DNA of 64,000 bases from positions 186,001-250,000 of the forward strand of contig NZ_JAHSTV010000006.1 of NCBI RefSeq assembly GCF_019145235.1. The letters run 5' to 3'. Below the pieces are notes generated by a model. That model ran no database searches, was not told the origin of the DNA, and saw only the letters and a list, made by a program, of their open reading frames with translations. The number at the start of each line of letters is the position of its first letter. Position 1 is the first letter of the stretch. This DNA comes from Pseudomonas farris. Its GTDB lineage: Bacteria; Pseudomonadota; Gammaproteobacteria; Pseudomonadales; Pseudomonadaceae. Made by a program: the position numbers and the translations under genes. This document shows positions 26,923 to 36,327 of the stretch, one piece after another.

Positions 26923-27402
26923 ATGAAAAAGATAGCTCAAACTGTGGACCTATTAATCTCCCACAACCAAATTCAATTCCGCTCACGGGACTTCGACGAA
27001 ACCTCAAGCCAATGGGGCAAGATTAACTTGGCGCAGGGTGCGGTCCTCCATAGCGACTATGTTGTGTTTGACCCTCTACCCGAAGATGCTTTCGGGGCAA
27101 ACGTGCACCTGAAACTGGAAGACAGTTTCAACCTCGACCCCTCCACCCAGCGCTGCATCGTCGTGCCATTTCATGTCACGGATCCCGGTCATGTGGAAAT
27201 TGCATCCGCTGCTGAAAAATTCAAGGTCGAGCTTGATCTAGAGAAACGCGACTATGCGTTGTACTTCGAGGTTTGCGAAGGTGAAGAAATCTTTTACAAA
27301 ATCACTCTGGTCCCATCAGACAGCAAAGCTCCAGCCAGGTACCTGCTGGACGATCCTTGGGGCGGCGAGAAAGACAAGGTACTGGTAGAGGGAGTTCGTT
27401 AG
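26923..27402 (+). CDS. ComJ-like protein, orphan nuclease inhibitor
   Basis: The 159-residue protein fits the ComJ family: an early HNQIQFRSRDFDE...W segment, VVFDPLPEDAFGANVHLKLE, and a CIVVPFHVTDPGHVEIAS core. Bacillus ComJ (Nin) inhibits the DNase NucA, and relatives act as immunity proteins for NucA-type toxin tips. No NucA domain is found upstream in this window, so it appears to be an orphan immunity gene. A clean terminator follows at 27427, marking the end of the cassette array. Confidence 0.65.
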   Translation: MKKIAQTVDLLISHNQIQFRSRDFDETSSQWGKINLAQGAVLHSDYVVFDPLPEDAFGANVHLKLEDSFNLDPSTQRCIVVPFHVTDPGHVEIASAAEKFKVELDLEKRDYALYFEVCEGEEIFYKITLVPSDSKAPARYLLDDPWGGEKDKVLVEGVR

Positions 27403-27426
27403 AAGTTCATCTCTGCTCCAACAAAC

Positions 27427-27461
27427 ATGGGCACCTGATCCAGTTGGTGTGCCCATTTTTT
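27427..27461 (+). terminator. Rho-independent terminator closing the immunity array
   Basis: ATGGGCAC (27427-27434) pairs with GTGCCCAT (27449-27456), followed by TTTTTT. The stem is the same as that of the terminator at 30141, although the loops differ. Confidence 0.8.
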
Positions 27462-27744
27462 CCAGCTCGCGCTCATCATGCTCTCTCGCTATCCGGTCAG
27501 TCGCCAAATCAACAAGGAAGTACTAATGCTTTCTGCCTGACGATTACGCAGACAACCCCAATCCTGATCAAAAATGGTTTTCCAGTCGGTCCCACGCCAA
27601 TGCCTGACAGTGCTTGTTTAAAAGCCTTGTAGGTAACGTCGTGAAAGCTACAACACCTTGCGTCGTTGCCTACGGCTACGCCAGAATCCGCCGGCTTGTG
27701 CGCCTTGGGGCCGGTCGGTAACTTGATTCCCGTCACTGCCCATC

Positions 27745-27925
27745 AGTGATCGGGTTTAGTAGCCCGTCGTAGTTAAGTCGTACAAGTACTCATCAGTCAG
27801 GGTCTTAACCCTGCGCTTGATGGTAGCTGTGCGTAGGGCGCTCTCGGGCGCGCCGATTTCTTAGCTCGTCGGTCTACTAACCTGCGTACAGCTGCCTCCA
27901 TTTCGTTTAGTAGCGGACCGGTCGC
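27745..27925 (+). ncRNA. Candidate structured non-coding block
   Basis: No reading frame is convincing here, but several stems can be drawn: catca (27791-27795) with tgatg (27818-27822) enclosing agggt (27799-27803) with accct (27808-27812), and cggtc-ctactaa (27870-27880) with ttagtag (27907-27913) and gaccg (27916-27920). The element tttagtag occurs twice. From memory, similar DNA precedes DUF3077/DUF6124-type small genes in pseudomonads; I cannot verify that here. Strand and function are unknown. Confidence 0.3.
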
Positions 27926-27957
27926 AGCCTCATTCAGAGAGAGCTACGCTCAGCCGC

Positions 27958-28059
27958 ATGGCCGATGGCGTGCATTTGTTGGTAGAACGAGCGCTGGATC
28001 ATCTGGATGAGCCGGAGATGGCGGCGATTCTCGCCAGGAAACAAAGCCGAGTCAGTTGA
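27958..28059 (+). pseudogene. 33-codon reading frame, likely C-terminal gene remnant
   Basis: The frame MADGVHLLVERALDHLDEPEM... ends at TGA 28057-28059. It looks like the helical end of a small protein and is preceded by the foldable block, so it may be the tail of a DUF6124-like gene whose body has been deleted. No ribosome binding site supports ATG 27958. A terminator hairpin follows 39 nt later, consistent with a former gene end. Confidence 0.3.
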
Positions 28060-28097
28060 TCCACCAGGAAAGAAAGTACTCCGCCCCCATAAAAAAT

Positions 28098-28130
28098 GGT
28101 TCTTCCCGGAAAACCGTGAAGAACCTTTTT
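28098..28130 (+). terminator. Rho-independent terminator
   Basis: GGTTCTTC (28098-28105) pairs perfectly with GAAGAACC (28118-28125), followed by TTTTT. It lies behind the 33-codon remnant and is otherwise without an intact plus-strand gene. Confidence 0.75.
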
Positions 28131-28348
28131 ATTGGTGCACCAGGCATGGCGAATAGCGCCGTGACTGGCGCTGTTTGGCTCACTGTGGTGGTGAGTTGGA
28201 TGACTTGGAGGTAGAAGCCCTTTACACACCCCGCAAGAGGGGGTGTTAGCCAGAGGCAAGGGTGTCGCGGGTGACTGCGAATCTGAAGGAAATGCAAGAC
28301 AAAATGCTGGCCTGACGAACAGGAGGCGGTAGCGGAGGGAAGATACCC

Positions 28349-28378
28349 GTTACTGGCTGCATCCTTGCAGCCAGTAAC
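28349..28378. repeat. Perfect 13-bp hairpin with 4-nt loop
   Basis: Arms 28349-28361 and 28366-28378 are perfectly complementary around TCCT. No T-run follows on either strand, so it is not a standard terminator; it lies about 135 bp past the levansucrase stop on the minus strand and may protect or end that transcript. The rest of 28131-28513 shows no gene. Confidence 0.6.
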
Positions 28379-28513
28379 GAAGGGCTGTTACTACACATTA
28401 TTCAATGGGGCTTGCGATCAACGTCGCAGTGAATCAGGCGGGATATCTCGATCATATCCACAACGGTTTTTTCATCGATCTCAAACCCGCTGCCTGAAAG
28501 CCCTGTATCGCTA

Positions 28514-29788
28514 TTATTTGAGCGTGACGTCTAGCATCGGCGGGATATAGCCGTAGTCGTACTCGGCCACCACGAACGTCTGCTGCCCTTTTATCTTCAT
28601 GCCCACCGTCGGTGCCTCAGTGCCGCCGATACGAATCTGCGTGCCGGTTGCATCGGTCGGTACGCTGTCGATAAAGGAGGTCACCAGGCCGTTGGGCATC
28701 ACATAGTGCGAGTAGGTCTGGAACGGCTGAGAGGACGGGTTGCCCAGCACCAGGCCGGAACCGTTCAACGGCACGTAAGGGCCGAACAGCGAATCCGCGA
28801 CAAAACCGTACACCCCGTCCGGCCCGGTCACACCGTCGGCATAGGTGAACGTATGGCTGATGGTGAACAGGTAGTACTTGCCGTCCTGGAACACGAAGTG
28901 CGGACGTTCCGTCTGGTCGTTGACCCCCACGGCGGTCAGCAGCGGCGGTAGCATTTCCCAGTCGTCGCCGTCCGCGTCACGGGCCACGGCGATGCCGACA
29001 CAGGCAGTCTGAAAGCGCGAGTTGCCGACGTTCTCATAACCCGGCGGCACATCGCCAATTTCCGCTTCGCCCACCTTGTGCGAGCCGCGCTCGCCGGCCA
29101 CGTTGCCCTCGAACAGCATATACAGCTTGCCGTCCTTCGGGTCGCGGAATGGCCATGGATCACGGAAGCCCCAAAAGGAGTTCTGTGCTTCGGTCTGGTA
29201 CATCTTGCCGTCGGCCTCGAACAGCGGCTTGACCTTCTCGAAGCCAACCATGCTGACGCCATGTTCGGTGGTCACCACCCGGCCCCGCACCTTGACGATC
29301 GTCGCGCCCGGGGTGACAGCGGTGTAATACAGGTCCACCTCACCCTGGTCGTTCAACAGGATCGGCGTACCGGCCCATTCGCGAGCGGTCGGCGAAACCC
29401 CTTCAGCCATCACACGGCCGCCGAGTTTCCAGTCCTTGCCGGTACGAGAAAACCAGTAGTACATCTTTGCCCGACCGTGGCGGTCGTTCCAGTCGCGAGT
29501 GATGTCGTAGTTGCCGTTCTCGTCGATGTACTCCGGGTCGTTTGGATGACGATCGGCAGTCAGGGTGAAGATCACCGACCAGCCATCGACGGACGTCACG
29601 TTACCGTCCAAGTCGCGCAGCGGCATGGTGTCCCAGATGAACACTTCGTTGCTCAATACCGGGAAATCCGCGCTGACCAGCGGCTGAGTGGTGGTGGGAT
29701 CGTCCGCACGGACTTTCAACGCATCAGCGCGGGTCCAGAGGCTGGATTGATGGGGCGTTTTGCCGAATTTTTCAGTGTTGCTTTTCAT
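28514..29788 (-). CDS. lscB: Levansucrase (glycoside hydrolase family 68)
   Basis: Levansucrase hydrolyses sucrose and transfers fructosyl units to build levan outside the cell. The 424-residue protein carries the three catalytic landmarks: nucleophile Asp53 in IWDTMPL, transition-state stabiliser Asp210 in FRDPW, and acid/base Glu294 in DQTERP. As in other Pseudomonas levansucrases, there is no cleavable signal peptide, so export is by a non-Sec route. The paralogue letter (lscA, B or C) cannot be decided from one copy. It stands alone after the Rhs array, facing it, with a LexA-box-like palindrome 55 bp upstream. Confidence 0.95.
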   Translation of the reverse strand: MKSNTEKFGKTPHQSSLWTRADALKVRADDPTTTQPLVSADFPVLSNEVFIWDTMPLRDLDGNVTSVDGWSVIFTLTADRHPNDPEYIDENGNYDITRDWNDRHGRAKMYYWFSRTGKDWKLGGRVMAEGVSPTAREWAGTPILLNDQGEVDLYYTAVTPGATIVKVRGRVVTTEHGVSMVGFEKVKPLFEADGKMYQTEAQNSFWGFRDPWPFRDPKDGKLYMLFEGNVAGERGSHKVGEAEIGDVPPGYENVGNSRFQTACVGIAVARDADGDDWEMLPPLLTAVGVNDQTERPHFVFQDGKYYLFTISHTFTYADGVTGPDGVYGFVADSLFGPYVPLNGSGLVLGNPSSQPFQTYSHYVMPNGLVTSFIDSVPTDATGTQIRIGGTEAPTVGMKIKGQQTFVVAEYDYGYIPPMLDVTLK

Positions 29789-29842
29789 AGGGTATTACCT
29801 CGTCCATGAATGGATTCGAATAAATATTCGATCAAAAAAATA

Positions 29843-29858
29843 CTGTATATGCATACAG
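29843..29858. promoter_or_regulatory. LexA-box-like palindrome upstream of levansucrase
   Basis: CTGTATATGCATACAG has the CTG-N10-CAG form of a gamma-proteobacterial SOS box with an AT-rich centre. It lies 55 bp before the levansucrase start on the minus strand. SOS control of levansucrase would be unexpected, so the site may serve another regulator or be fortuitous. Confidence 0.4.
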
Positions 29859-29859
29859 C

Positions 29860-30132
29860 AAATTAACTTTAAGAGACTCAATCTTCCGGGTCAAGAAAAA
29901 AATGCATTTGTGCATAATTTGATATTTTTCTGAAGCTGATACGTTTCAGCTTGCGAGGTTTCTAGAAGTTTTTTCTCGACCAGTTCGGCGACGTTGCTTG
30001 CAAAAGAGGTGCTTTGAACCGCTGGTCGGTCGAGGGGCGCGTCACTGATGCAACGGGCGGAAGCAGGCCTGGGTAGATCAGTCAACTGAGTCGGCGCATC
30101 CTGCGCAAAGCCCAGCACAAGGCCGTGAAGAA
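29860..30132. other. Intergenic stretch without a convincing gene
   Basis: The AT-rich part nearest levansucrase probably holds its promoter. An 85-codon minus-strand frame (30148-29891) ending in KNIKLCTNAFFS crosses the HU terminator and has no recognisable family, so I do not call it a gene. Confidence 0.4.
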
Positions 30133-30175
30133 CAAAAAAAATGGGCACCCAACCTCGTTGGCGTGCCCATTTTTT
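30133..30175 (-). terminator. Rho-independent terminator of the HU gene
   Basis: ATGGGCACCCAAC (30141-30153) pairs with GTTGGCGTGCCCAT (30157-30170) apart from one bulged base, and on the minus strand eight T follow (complement of 30133-30140). It lies 37 bp past the HU stop. Confidence 0.85.
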
Positions 30176-30211
30176 ATCCCGCTAACCCGCTATGCGGGAA
30201 GTCGGTGCGTG

Positions 30212-30487
30212 TTACGGATTAACGCTGTCTTTCAACGACTTGCCTGGCTTGAACGCAACAGTGTTGCTGGCCTTGATTTTGACTGGCTCACCGGTCTGCG
30301 GGTTTTTGCCTGTACGTGCACCGCGATGGCGTTGCAGGAAGGTCCCGAAGCCCACCAGCGTGACGCTGTCTTTGCGGTGCAGAGCGCCGGTGATTTCTTC
30401 GAGAACGGCGTTGAGAACGCGGTTGGCCTGCTCTTTGGTGAGGTCTGCTTTTTCCGCAATTGCAGCGGCGAGTTCTGGTTTACGCAT
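30212..30487 (-). CDS. hupA: HU-family nucleoid DNA-binding protein
   Basis: HU dimers bend and wrap DNA. The 91-residue protein has the family signature GFGTFLQRHRGARTGKNPQTGEPVKI, with the DNA-entering beta arms in its middle, and an N-terminal helical dimer part. Its place next to rubredoxin reductase matches the HU gene PA5348 of P. aeruginosa. A strong terminator follows. The symbol is taken from synteny; pseudomonads have several HU paralogues and sequence alone does not fix which one this is. Confidence 0.93.
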   Translation of the reverse strand: MRKPELAAAIAEKADLTKEQANRVLNAVLEEITGALHRKDSVTLVGFGTFLQRHRGARTGKNPQTGEPVKIKASNTVAFKPGKSLKDSVNP

Positions 30488-30679
30488 TAGTGAAGCCCCT
30501 TTGACGGTTTTTTGTTGTTATGTCCGTGCTGTTCTCGTTGGAACAGCGCCTAAGGCGCCGCAGGTGCTCTACTCTGCGGCAGACGGGAGTGAGAATGGCA
30601 CGCGCTTCAGAGCGGCGCCAGTCTCCCCGCGACCTTTGTGGGGGCAAAAGCGGGGTGATTCCGACAGAACGACCGCTAT

Positions 30680-31828
30680 TTACGCCAGCAAGGCCGGAAG
30701 CTCTTTGTTCAGAGCGAGTTTTTCCATCACCGCCGCGCCTGTCAGGGCATAGCCCAGCAATTTGCCGGCGCTGTCACGGCACAACACTTTGATGTCCGCG
30801 CCCTGCCCTTCGACCGTCCAGACGCCCTCCACGCCCCGTGGCGGCGGCGAAACCACCAATGGGCAGACCGGGGTTTTCACGGTGATTGGCATCGGGCCAT
30901 AACTCACTGCTGTAGGGTTGCCGGCGAGGGTTTGGGCCAGCGCTCTCGCACAGTTCATGAGGGGCATGACGTACAACAGATTCAGCCCATCGACCTCGGC
31001 GCAGTCGCCCAAGGCATAAATGTTGGCGTGAGAGGTTTTCAGGTGACGGTCGACCACCACGCCACGGTTGACCTGCAGCCCGGCAGCGGCCGCCAGGTCG
31101 ATGCGCGGACGCAGACCAATGGCCGACACCACCACATCGCACGGGATGACCTGGCCATCGGACAGATGCGCTTCCAGGGCATCAGCCACTCGTTGCAGGC
31201 GATTGAGCACCGGCCCGAGGTGGAAGCGCGCGCCCAGGCTTTCCAGGCCGGCCTGGACCGCAGCGGCCGCCGCTGGGTGCAACAAGGTCGGCATGACCTG
31301 TTCGCACGGTGCAACCAGTTGCACCTCGTAACCACCGAGGATGAGATCGTTGGCGAATTCGCAGCCGATCAAACCGGCGCCCAGCAGCAATACCCGACGC
31401 TTGCCGGCCGCAGCCGCGCGAAAGCGTGCGTAGTCTTCAAGATCATTGATCGGGAAAACGGCATCCGCCGCGTCGCCTTCGATCGGCACCCGCACGGTTT
31501 CCGCGCCCCACGCCAGGATCAGGTCACGGTAGATCACCGCTTCTTCGCCGATCCACAGGCGTTTATGGCCCGGATCGATACCGCTGATGCGCGTGTGGGT
31601 GCGCACTTCGGCTTTCAACTGCTCGGCCATGGCGCCCGGTTCGGCCATGCTCAGGCCATCGGCATCTTTATTCTTGCCGAAGCCGGTGGAGAGCATCGGC
31701 TTGGAGTAAGAGCGTCCGTCATCTGCAGTAATCAACAGCAGCGGGGTTTCGCCATCGAGTTTGCGAAACTCCCGGGCCAGGTTGTAGCCAGCCAGCCCAG
31801 TGCCGACGATCACGACAGGTGCGTTCAT
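30680..31828 (-). CDS. rubB: Rubredoxin-NAD(+) reductase (FAD flavoprotein)
   Basis: This enzyme passes electrons from NADH through FAD to rubredoxin, encoded just upstream on the same strand. The 382-residue protein has the N-terminal FAD-binding [13 protein letters not shown], a second dinucleotide motif [13 protein letters not shown] near residue 146, and the [10 protein letters not shown] motif near residue 275 typical of this oxidoreductase class. In P. aeruginosa the rubredoxin-rubredoxin reductase chain serves alkane hydroxylation and also reduces oxidative stress. It lies 19 bp after rubA and is surely co-transcribed. Confidence 0.93.
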   Translation of the reverse strand: MNAPVVIVGTGLAGYNLAREFRKLDGETPLLLITADDGRSYSKPMLSTGFGKNKDADGLSMAEPGAMAEQLKAEVRTHTRISGIDPGHKRLWIGEEAVIYRDLILAWGAETVRVPIEGDAADAVFPINDLEDYARFRAAAAGKRRVLLLGAGLIGCEFANDLILGGYEVQLVAPCEQVMPTLLHPAAAAAVQAGLESLGARFHLGPVLNRLQRVADALEAHLSDGQVIPCDVVVSAIGLRPRIDLAAAAGLQVNRGVVVDRHLKTSHANIYALGDCAEVDGLNLLYVMPLMNCARALAQTLAGNPTAVSYGPMPITVKTPVCPLVVSPPPRGVEGVWTVEGQGADIKVLCRDSAGKLLGYALTGAAVMEKLALNKELPALLA

Positions 31829-31847
31829 TCCCTTACTCCTTGGATTC

Positions 31848-32015
31848 TTAGTTGATTTCGATCATTTCGAAATCCATCTTGCCCACGCCGCAGTCCGGGC
31901 ACAGCCAGTCTTCCGGCACGTCCTGCCACAGCGTGCCCGGCGCAATGCCGTCGTCCGGCCAGCCCTCGGCCTCGTTATAAATCAGGCCGCAGACCACACA
32001 TTGCCACTTTTTCAT
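31848..32015 (-). CDS. rubA: Rubredoxin
   Basis: This 55-residue protein binds one iron through four cysteines in two CxxC knuckles: [10 protein letters not shown] near the N-terminus (Cys6, Cys9) and [10 protein letters not shown] near the C-terminus (Cys39, Cys42). It carries single electrons from the reductase encoded next to it. The start ATG 32015 has AGGAAG upstream on the minus strand. P. aeruginosa has two rubredoxin genes at the equivalent place; only one is seen here. Confidence 0.96.
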   Translation of the reverse strand: MKKWQCVVCGLIYNEAEGWPDDGIAPGTLWQDVPEDWLCPDCGVGKMDFEMIEIN

Positions 32016-32216
32016 TCAGGTACTTCCTCAGGATTCAGGCTTTTGCCGGCGCGAACGGTCGATCGGTAAAGTGTTGCCGTCCGGCTCAGGGGCGTTTTGT
32101 ACTGATCGGGCCCGGCAGATGCAAGCCTGTTCGGCGTAACGGCAGGCGGGATCAATCAATATCGGTGCCTGACATGGTAAGCTCGCCGCCTCATTTGCTG
32201 CCAATAATGACTCACT

Positions 32217-32780
32217 GTGCCGCACTCAAAATCCCCCTCCGCGACACCGATTTGGCTCTCTCGAAGCCAACTGACGCCCCTCCCCGACACGTCTAAGCTC
32301 GATTGGCTGTTCGATGAAGGGTCGCTGACCCGGCGCTTGATCCGCCTGTCGAATGATGGCTTCAGCGTCACGCCGCTGTTCGAAGGCTGGCAATCGCTGC
32401 GCGCCGACGAATGCGCTGCACTGGAGCTGGCCGAAGGCAGTGAAGGCTGGGTGCGCGAGGTGTATCTGCGCGGCCATGGTGAAGCCTGGGTGTTTGCCCG
32501 CAGCGTGGCGGCGCGTAGCGCGTTGCAGGGTGATGGATTGCATATGGACGAGCTAGGCAGCCGCTCTCTGGGCGAATTGCTGTTTTGCGATCAGGCGTTT
32601 CAGCGCCGGGCCATAGAGGTTTGTCACTATCCTCAAGCATGGTTACCGGTGGACGCTCAGGCGCCTGAACTGTGGGGCCGGCGCTCGCGTTTCGACCGCG
32701 GCGCCTTGAGTGTGCTGGTGGCCGAGATTTTCCTGCCGACCTTGTGGAACGCCACCCGCGCCCATCCGGAGAATTGCTGA
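32217..32780 (+). CDS. ubiC: Chorismate pyruvate-lyase
   Basis: UbiC converts chorismate to 4-hydroxybenzoate and pyruvate, the first committed step of ubiquinone synthesis. The 187-residue protein begins with [35 protein letters not shown] sequence and has REVYLRG, FARSV and [10 protein letters not shown], which line the active site in this family. The start is GTG 32217. Its TGA overlaps the ATG of ubiA, so the product is handed to the next enzyme from a coupled operon. The roughly 200-bp gap to rubA holds divergent promoters. Confidence 0.95.
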   Translation: MPHSKSPSATPIWLSRSQLTPLPDTSKLDWLFDEGSLTRRLIRLSNDGFSVTPLFEGWQSLRADECAALELAEGSEGWVREVYLRGHGEAWVFARSVAARSALQGDGLHMDELGSRSLGELLFCDQAFQRRAIEVCHYPQAWLPVDAQAPELWGRRSRFDRGALSVLVAEIFLPTLWNATRAHPENC

Positions 32781-33670
32781 TGTACCAGAGCCTGCTCAAG
32801 TCCCTGAACCGCGTGAATCCTCGGGCCTGGGATTTTATTCAGCTGACCCGGATGGACAAGCCGATCGGCATTTATTTGCTGCTATGGCCAACATTGTGGG
32901 CACTCTGGATTGCCGGTGAAGGTTCGCCTTCATTGGCCAATATCGTGATTTTCGTGCTCGGCGTGGTACTGACCCGTGCCGGCGGTTGCGTGATCAACGA
33001 CTGGGCGGACCGCAAGGTCGATGGCCACGTGAAACGCACCGAACAGCGGCCATTGGTGAGCGGCAAAATTAGCTCGAAAGAAGCCTTGGTGTTCTTTGCG
33101 GTGCTGATGGGCGTGAGTTTCCTGTTGGTGCTGTGTACTAACGCAAAGACAGTGTGGCTGTCGCTGGGCGGCTTGGCCCTGGCCTTCAGTTACCCATTCA
33201 TGAAGCGCTACACCTATTACCCACAAGTGGTACTGGGCGCGGCGTTCTCCTGGGGCATGCCGATGGCGTTCACCGCCGAAACCGGTGAGCTGCCGGCGGC
33301 GGCCTGGTTGCTGTGGATCGCCAACCTGTTGTGGACCGTGGGCTACGACACCTATTACGCCATGACCGACCGCGACGACGACCTGAAGATCGGCGTGAAA
33401 TCCACTGCGATTCTGTTTGGCGACGCCGACAGGGTGATCATTCTGTCTCTGCAAGGGTTGGCGTTGGGATGCCTGCTGCTGGCGGGTTCGAAATTCCAGC
33501 TCGGCGGCTGGTTCCACCTCGGGTTACTGGCGGCGGCGGGTTGTTTTGCGTGGGAGTTCTGGTACACCCGCAGCAAGGACCGGATGCGCTGCTTCCAGGC
33601 GTTTTTGCATAACCATTGGGCAGGGTTGGCGATTTTTGTCGGGATTGTGCTGGATTACGCCAATCGCTGA
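32780..33670 (+). CDS. ubiA: 4-Hydroxybenzoate polyprenyltransferase
   Basis: UbiA attaches the polyprenyl side chain to 4-hydroxybenzoate in the inner membrane. The 296-residue protein is hydrophobic with about eight or nine membrane segments and has both Asp-rich motifs: NDWADRKVD at about residue 73 and [12 protein letters not shown] at about 190. ATG 32780 shares its A with the ubiC stop, which fixes the start; longer in-frame readings run back into ubiC. Confidence 0.97.
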   Translation: MYQSLLKSLNRVNPRAWDFIQLTRMDKPIGIYLLLWPTLWALWIAGEGSPSLANIVIFVLGVVLTRAGGCVINDWADRKVDGHVKRTEQRPLVSGKISSKEALVFFAVLMGVSFLLVLCTNAKTVWLSLGGLALAFSYPFMKRYTYYPQVVLGAAFSWGMPMAFTAETGELPAAAWLLWIANLLWTVGYDTYYAMTDRDDDLKIGVKSTAILFGDADRVIILSLQGLALGCLLLAGSKFQLGGWFHLGLLAAAGCFAWEFWYTRSKDRMRCFQAFLHNHWAGLAIFVGIVLDYANR

Positions 33671-33688
33671 GTAACCCACATCTTCGCG

Positions 33689-33723
33689 TAGCCGCTACCG
33701 AACCCAGGCTTCGGCAGCGGCTA
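33689..33723. terminator. Hairpin between convergent ubiA and the DUF gene
   Basis: TAGCCGCT (33689-33696) pairs with AGCGGCTA (33716-33723), with further pairing inside. It lacks a long T-run but lies between two converging genes and may end both transcripts. Confidence 0.5.
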
Positions 33724-33737
33724 TAACCTTGAGCCGT

Positions 33738-34124
33738 TTACTTTTGCGACTCACGGACGACATGCCAGACATCCTTCATGCCGTCACCCTTCATTTCGCC
33801 AGGCTTTTCATCTTTCATAAACATATACAGCGGCTTACCGTCATAAGCCCATTGCATCGTGCCATCATCCCGTTTGATTGGCGTAAATTTGCCTTCGGCC
33901 TTGGCGCCTGCCGGGGCCATCATCGGTGGCCAGTTCTTGGCGCAATCATCGTTACACATCGACTTGCCGCCGGTGTCCTTGTCGAACGTGTAAACGGTCA
34001 TACCCTTATGGTCGACCATCATGTCGCCTTTCATCATCGCCGGTTCGGCGGCGAAAGCCATCGTCGGAAAAATCAAGGCAGCGGCCAGCATCAGGGTTTT
34101 GAAGGAAAAAGTGTGCGATGTCAT
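33738..34124 (-). CDS. Secreted repeat protein of the COG4315 / Lipoprotein_15 family
   Basis: The 128-residue product has a clear signal peptide (positive start, hydrophobic core, cleavage after AFA near residue 25). The mature part holds two copies of the family repeat: HKGMTVYTFDKDTGGKSMCNDDCAKNWPP and DDGTMQWAYDGKPLYMFMKDEKPGE. Two close Cys residues and many Met suggest periplasmic metal or redox chemistry, but the function of the family is not known. It stands alone, convergent with ubiA. Confidence 0.88.
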   Translation of the reverse strand: MTSHTFSFKTLMLAAALIFPTMAFAAEPAMMKGDMMVDHKGMTVYTFDKDTGGKSMCNDDCAKNWPPMMAPAGAKAEGKFTPIKRDDGTMQWAYDGKPLYMFMKDEKPGEMKGDGMKDVWHVVRESQK

Positions 34125-34205
34125 GGAAACCTTCCTTTTGTGGTTGTCAGGATTCGGACTTAGAGCTTAGTTCAGGATCACGCCAATCGCAGGACGGCTA
34201 AAATA

Positions 34206-34223
34206 CTGTCACACGACTGCAAT
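34206..34223 (+). promoter_or_regulatory. PhoB box upstream of phoB
   Basis: CTGTCAC-ACGA-CTGCAAT matches the direct-repeat Pho box (two 7-mers spaced by 4). It ends 53 bp before phoB and suggests autoregulation under phosphate starvation. Confidence 0.75.
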
Positions 34224-34276
34224 AATTCCGTTATCTAATGCGGCGCAAGACAGTTAAATGACAAGAGGATTAACGC

Positions 34277-34966
34277 ATGGTTGGCAGGAGCATTCTGATC
34301 GTCGACGACGAAGCGCCCATTCGCGAAATGATCGCCGTTGCGTTGGAAATGGCCGGCTATGACTGCCTGGAGGCGGAGAACTCGCAGCAGGCCCATGCCA
34401 TTATCGTCGACCGCAAACCGGACCTCATCCTGCTCGACTGGATGCTGCCCGGCACCTCCGGCATCGAGCTGGCCCGCCGTCTCAAGCGCGATGAGCTGAC
34501 CGGGGATATCCCGATCATCATGCTTACCGCCAAGGGCGAAGAGGACAACAAGATCCAGGGCCTGGAAGTCGGCGCTGACGACTACATCACCAAACCGTTT
34601 TCCCCCCGTGAGCTGGTGGCGCGCCTGAAAGCCGTACTGCGCCGCGCCGGCCCGACCGATGGCGAATCGCCGATCGAAGTCGGCGGCCTGCTGCTGGACC
34701 CGATCAGCCACCGAGTGACCATCGACGGCAAACCTGCCGAGATGGGCCCGACCGAATACCGCTTGCTGCAATTTTTCATGACCCACCAGGAACGTGCCTA
34801 CACACGCGGCCAGTTGCTGGATCAGGTCTGGGGCGGCAATGTCTATGTCGAAGAGCGCACGGTCGATGTGCACATCCGTCGCCTGCGCAAAGCCCTCGGC
34901 GATGCCTATGAAAATCTGGTACAAACCGTGCGCGGCACCGGCTACCGGTTTTCCACCAAGGCCTGA
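34277..34966 (+). CDS. phoB: Phosphate regulon response regulator PhoB
   Basis: PhoB, phosphorylated by PhoR when phosphate is short, activates pst and other pho genes. The receiver domain (about 1-120) has the acidic pair Asp10-Asp11, phospho-acceptor Asp54 in LLDWMLPG and Lys in ITKPFSP. The OmpR-type winged helix (about 130-227) has TEYRLLQFF and [12 protein letters not shown]. The ATG has GAGG upstream, and a Pho box precedes it. phoR follows 38 nt later. Confidence 0.97.
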   Translation: MVGRSILIVDDEAPIREMIAVALEMAGYDCLEAENSQQAHAIIVDRKPDLILLDWMLPGTSGIELARRLKRDELTGDIPIIMLTAKGEEDNKIQGLEVGADDYITKPFSPRELVARLKAVLRRAGPTDGESPIEVGGLLLDPISHRVTIDGKPAEMGPTEYRLLQFFMTHQERAYTRGQLLDQVWGGNVYVEERTVDVHIRRLRKALGDAYENLVQTVRGTGYRFSTKA

Positions 34967-35004
34967 GCCGACCGCCAGACTCGCTGACAAGGACGCATTT
35001 TTCC

Positions 35005-36327
35005 GTGAACCAAAACTGGCATGGCACCCTGATTCGCCACATGCTGTTGCTGGTCACCGCCTGCCTGGTGATCGGTCTGATTTCCGGCTACTACGGCTGG
35101 AGCCTCGCCGTGGGCCTGGGCCTTTATCTGGCCTGGACCCTCAAGCAATTGCTGCGCCTGCACGAATGGCTGCGCCTGCACAAACCCGATGAAGCGCCGC
35201 CCGACGGCTACGGCCTGTGGGGTGAAGTGTTCGATAGCATCTACCACCTGCAACGCCGCGACCAACGGGTGCGCGGGCGCTTGCAAGCAGTGATCGACCG
35301 GGTCCAGGAGTCCACCGCAGCGCTGAAAGACGCGGTGATCATGCTCGACAGCGACGGCAACCTGGAATGGTGGAACCGCGCCGCCGAAACCCTGCTGGGC
35401 CTCAAGACCCCTCAGGACAGCGGCCAGCCCGTGACCAACCTGGTACGCCATCCGCGCTTCAAGGAATACTTTGAGCAGGACAGTTACGCCGAGCCGCTGG
35501 AAATCCCCTCGCCGATTAATGATCGCCTGCGTATTCAGTTGTATATCACCCGCTACGGCAACAACGAACACTTGATGCTGGTGCGCGACGTGACGCGTAT
35601 CCATCAGCTGGAACAGATGCGCAAAGACTTCATCGCCAACGTGTCCCACGAGCTGCGCACGCCGCTGACGGTGATCTGCGGCTACCTGGAGACCCTGCTC
35701 GACAACGTCGAGGAAGTGAACCCGCGCTGGACCCGTGCCCTGCAGCAGATGCAGCAGCAAGGCGGGCGCATGCAGACCTTGCTTAACGATTTGCTGTTGC
35801 TGGCCAAACTGGAAGCCACTGATTACCCGTCGGATAACCAACCGGTGGCCATCGACAGCTTGCTGCAATCGATCAAGGGCGATGCTCAGCAGCTGTCCGG
35901 TCAACGCAATCAGCACATCACCCTGGAAGCCGATCCGACGATTCTGCTCAAGGGCAGCGAAGCCGAATTGCGTAGCGCGTTTTCCAACCTGGTGTTCAAC
36001 GCAGTGAAATACACACCGGCCGAGGGCAATATTCGCATTCGCTGGTGGGGCGACGATCAAGGCGCACACCTGAGCGTGCAGGATTCGGGTATCGGCATCG
36101 ACAGCAAACACTTGCCGCGCCTGACTGAACGCTTCTACCGCGTCGATTCCAGCCGCAACTCAAACACCGGCGGCACCGGGCTGGGACTGGCCATCGTCAA
36201 ACACGTGTTGCTGCGCCATCGGGCACGTATGGAAATCAGCAGTGTGCCGGGCCATGGCAGCACGTTTACCTGCCATTTTTCGCCAGCCCAGGTCACCAAA
36301 TCCCGCGTCATCAGCGCCGCCGACTGA
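35005..36327 (+). CDS. phoR: Phosphate regulon sensor histidine kinase PhoR
   Basis: PhoR phosphorylates or dephosphorylates PhoB in answer to the state of the Pst transporter and PhoU. The 440-residue protein starts with two adjacent membrane segments (about 9-27 and 30-46), a cytoplasmic PAS domain (about 95-195), the dimerisation/phospho-acceptor motif FIANVSHELRTPLTV with His215, and the ATPase part with NLVFNAVKYTP, DSGIGID and GGTGLGLAIVKH. The start is GTG 35005. It lacks a large periplasmic loop, consistent with sensing through PstSCAB-PhoU rather than by binding phosphate. Confidence 0.96.
   Translation: MNQNWHGTLIRHMLLLVTACLVIGLISGYYGWSLAVGLGLYLAWTLKQLLRLHEWLRLHKPDEAPPDGYGLWGEVFDSIYHLQRRDQRVRGRLQAVIDRVQESTAALKDAVIMLDSDGNLEWWNRAAETLLGLKTPQDSGQPVTNLVRHPRFKEYFEQDSYAEPLEIPSPINDRLRIQLYITRYGNNEHLMLVRDVTRIHQLEQMRKDFIANVSHELRTPLTVICGYLETLLDNVEEVNPRWTRALQQMQQQGGRMQTLLNDLLLLAKLEATDYPSDNQPVAIDSLLQSIKGDAQQLSGQRNQHITLEADPTILLKGSEAELRSAFSNLVFNAVKYTPAEGNIRIRWWGDDQGAHLSVQDSGIGIDSKHLPRLTERFYRVDSSRNSNTGGTGLGLAIVKHVLLRHRARMEISSVPGHGSTFTCHFSPAQVTKSRVISAAD

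Noticed and set aside
28247..28315. Short frame ending in LKEMQDKMLA before a stop
   Set aside because: Too short and without start or homology; chance frame in non-coding DNA.
18684..28513. Rhs accretion zone as a prophage or integrative element
   Set aside because: No integrase, transposase, tail or replication gene and no flanking direct repeats or tRNA were found; repeated Rhs core DNA explains the structure.
29891..30148. 85-codon minus-strand frame between levansucrase and HU
   Set aside because: It begins inside the HU terminator hairpin and shows no family or signal; kept only as a note in the intergenic entry.
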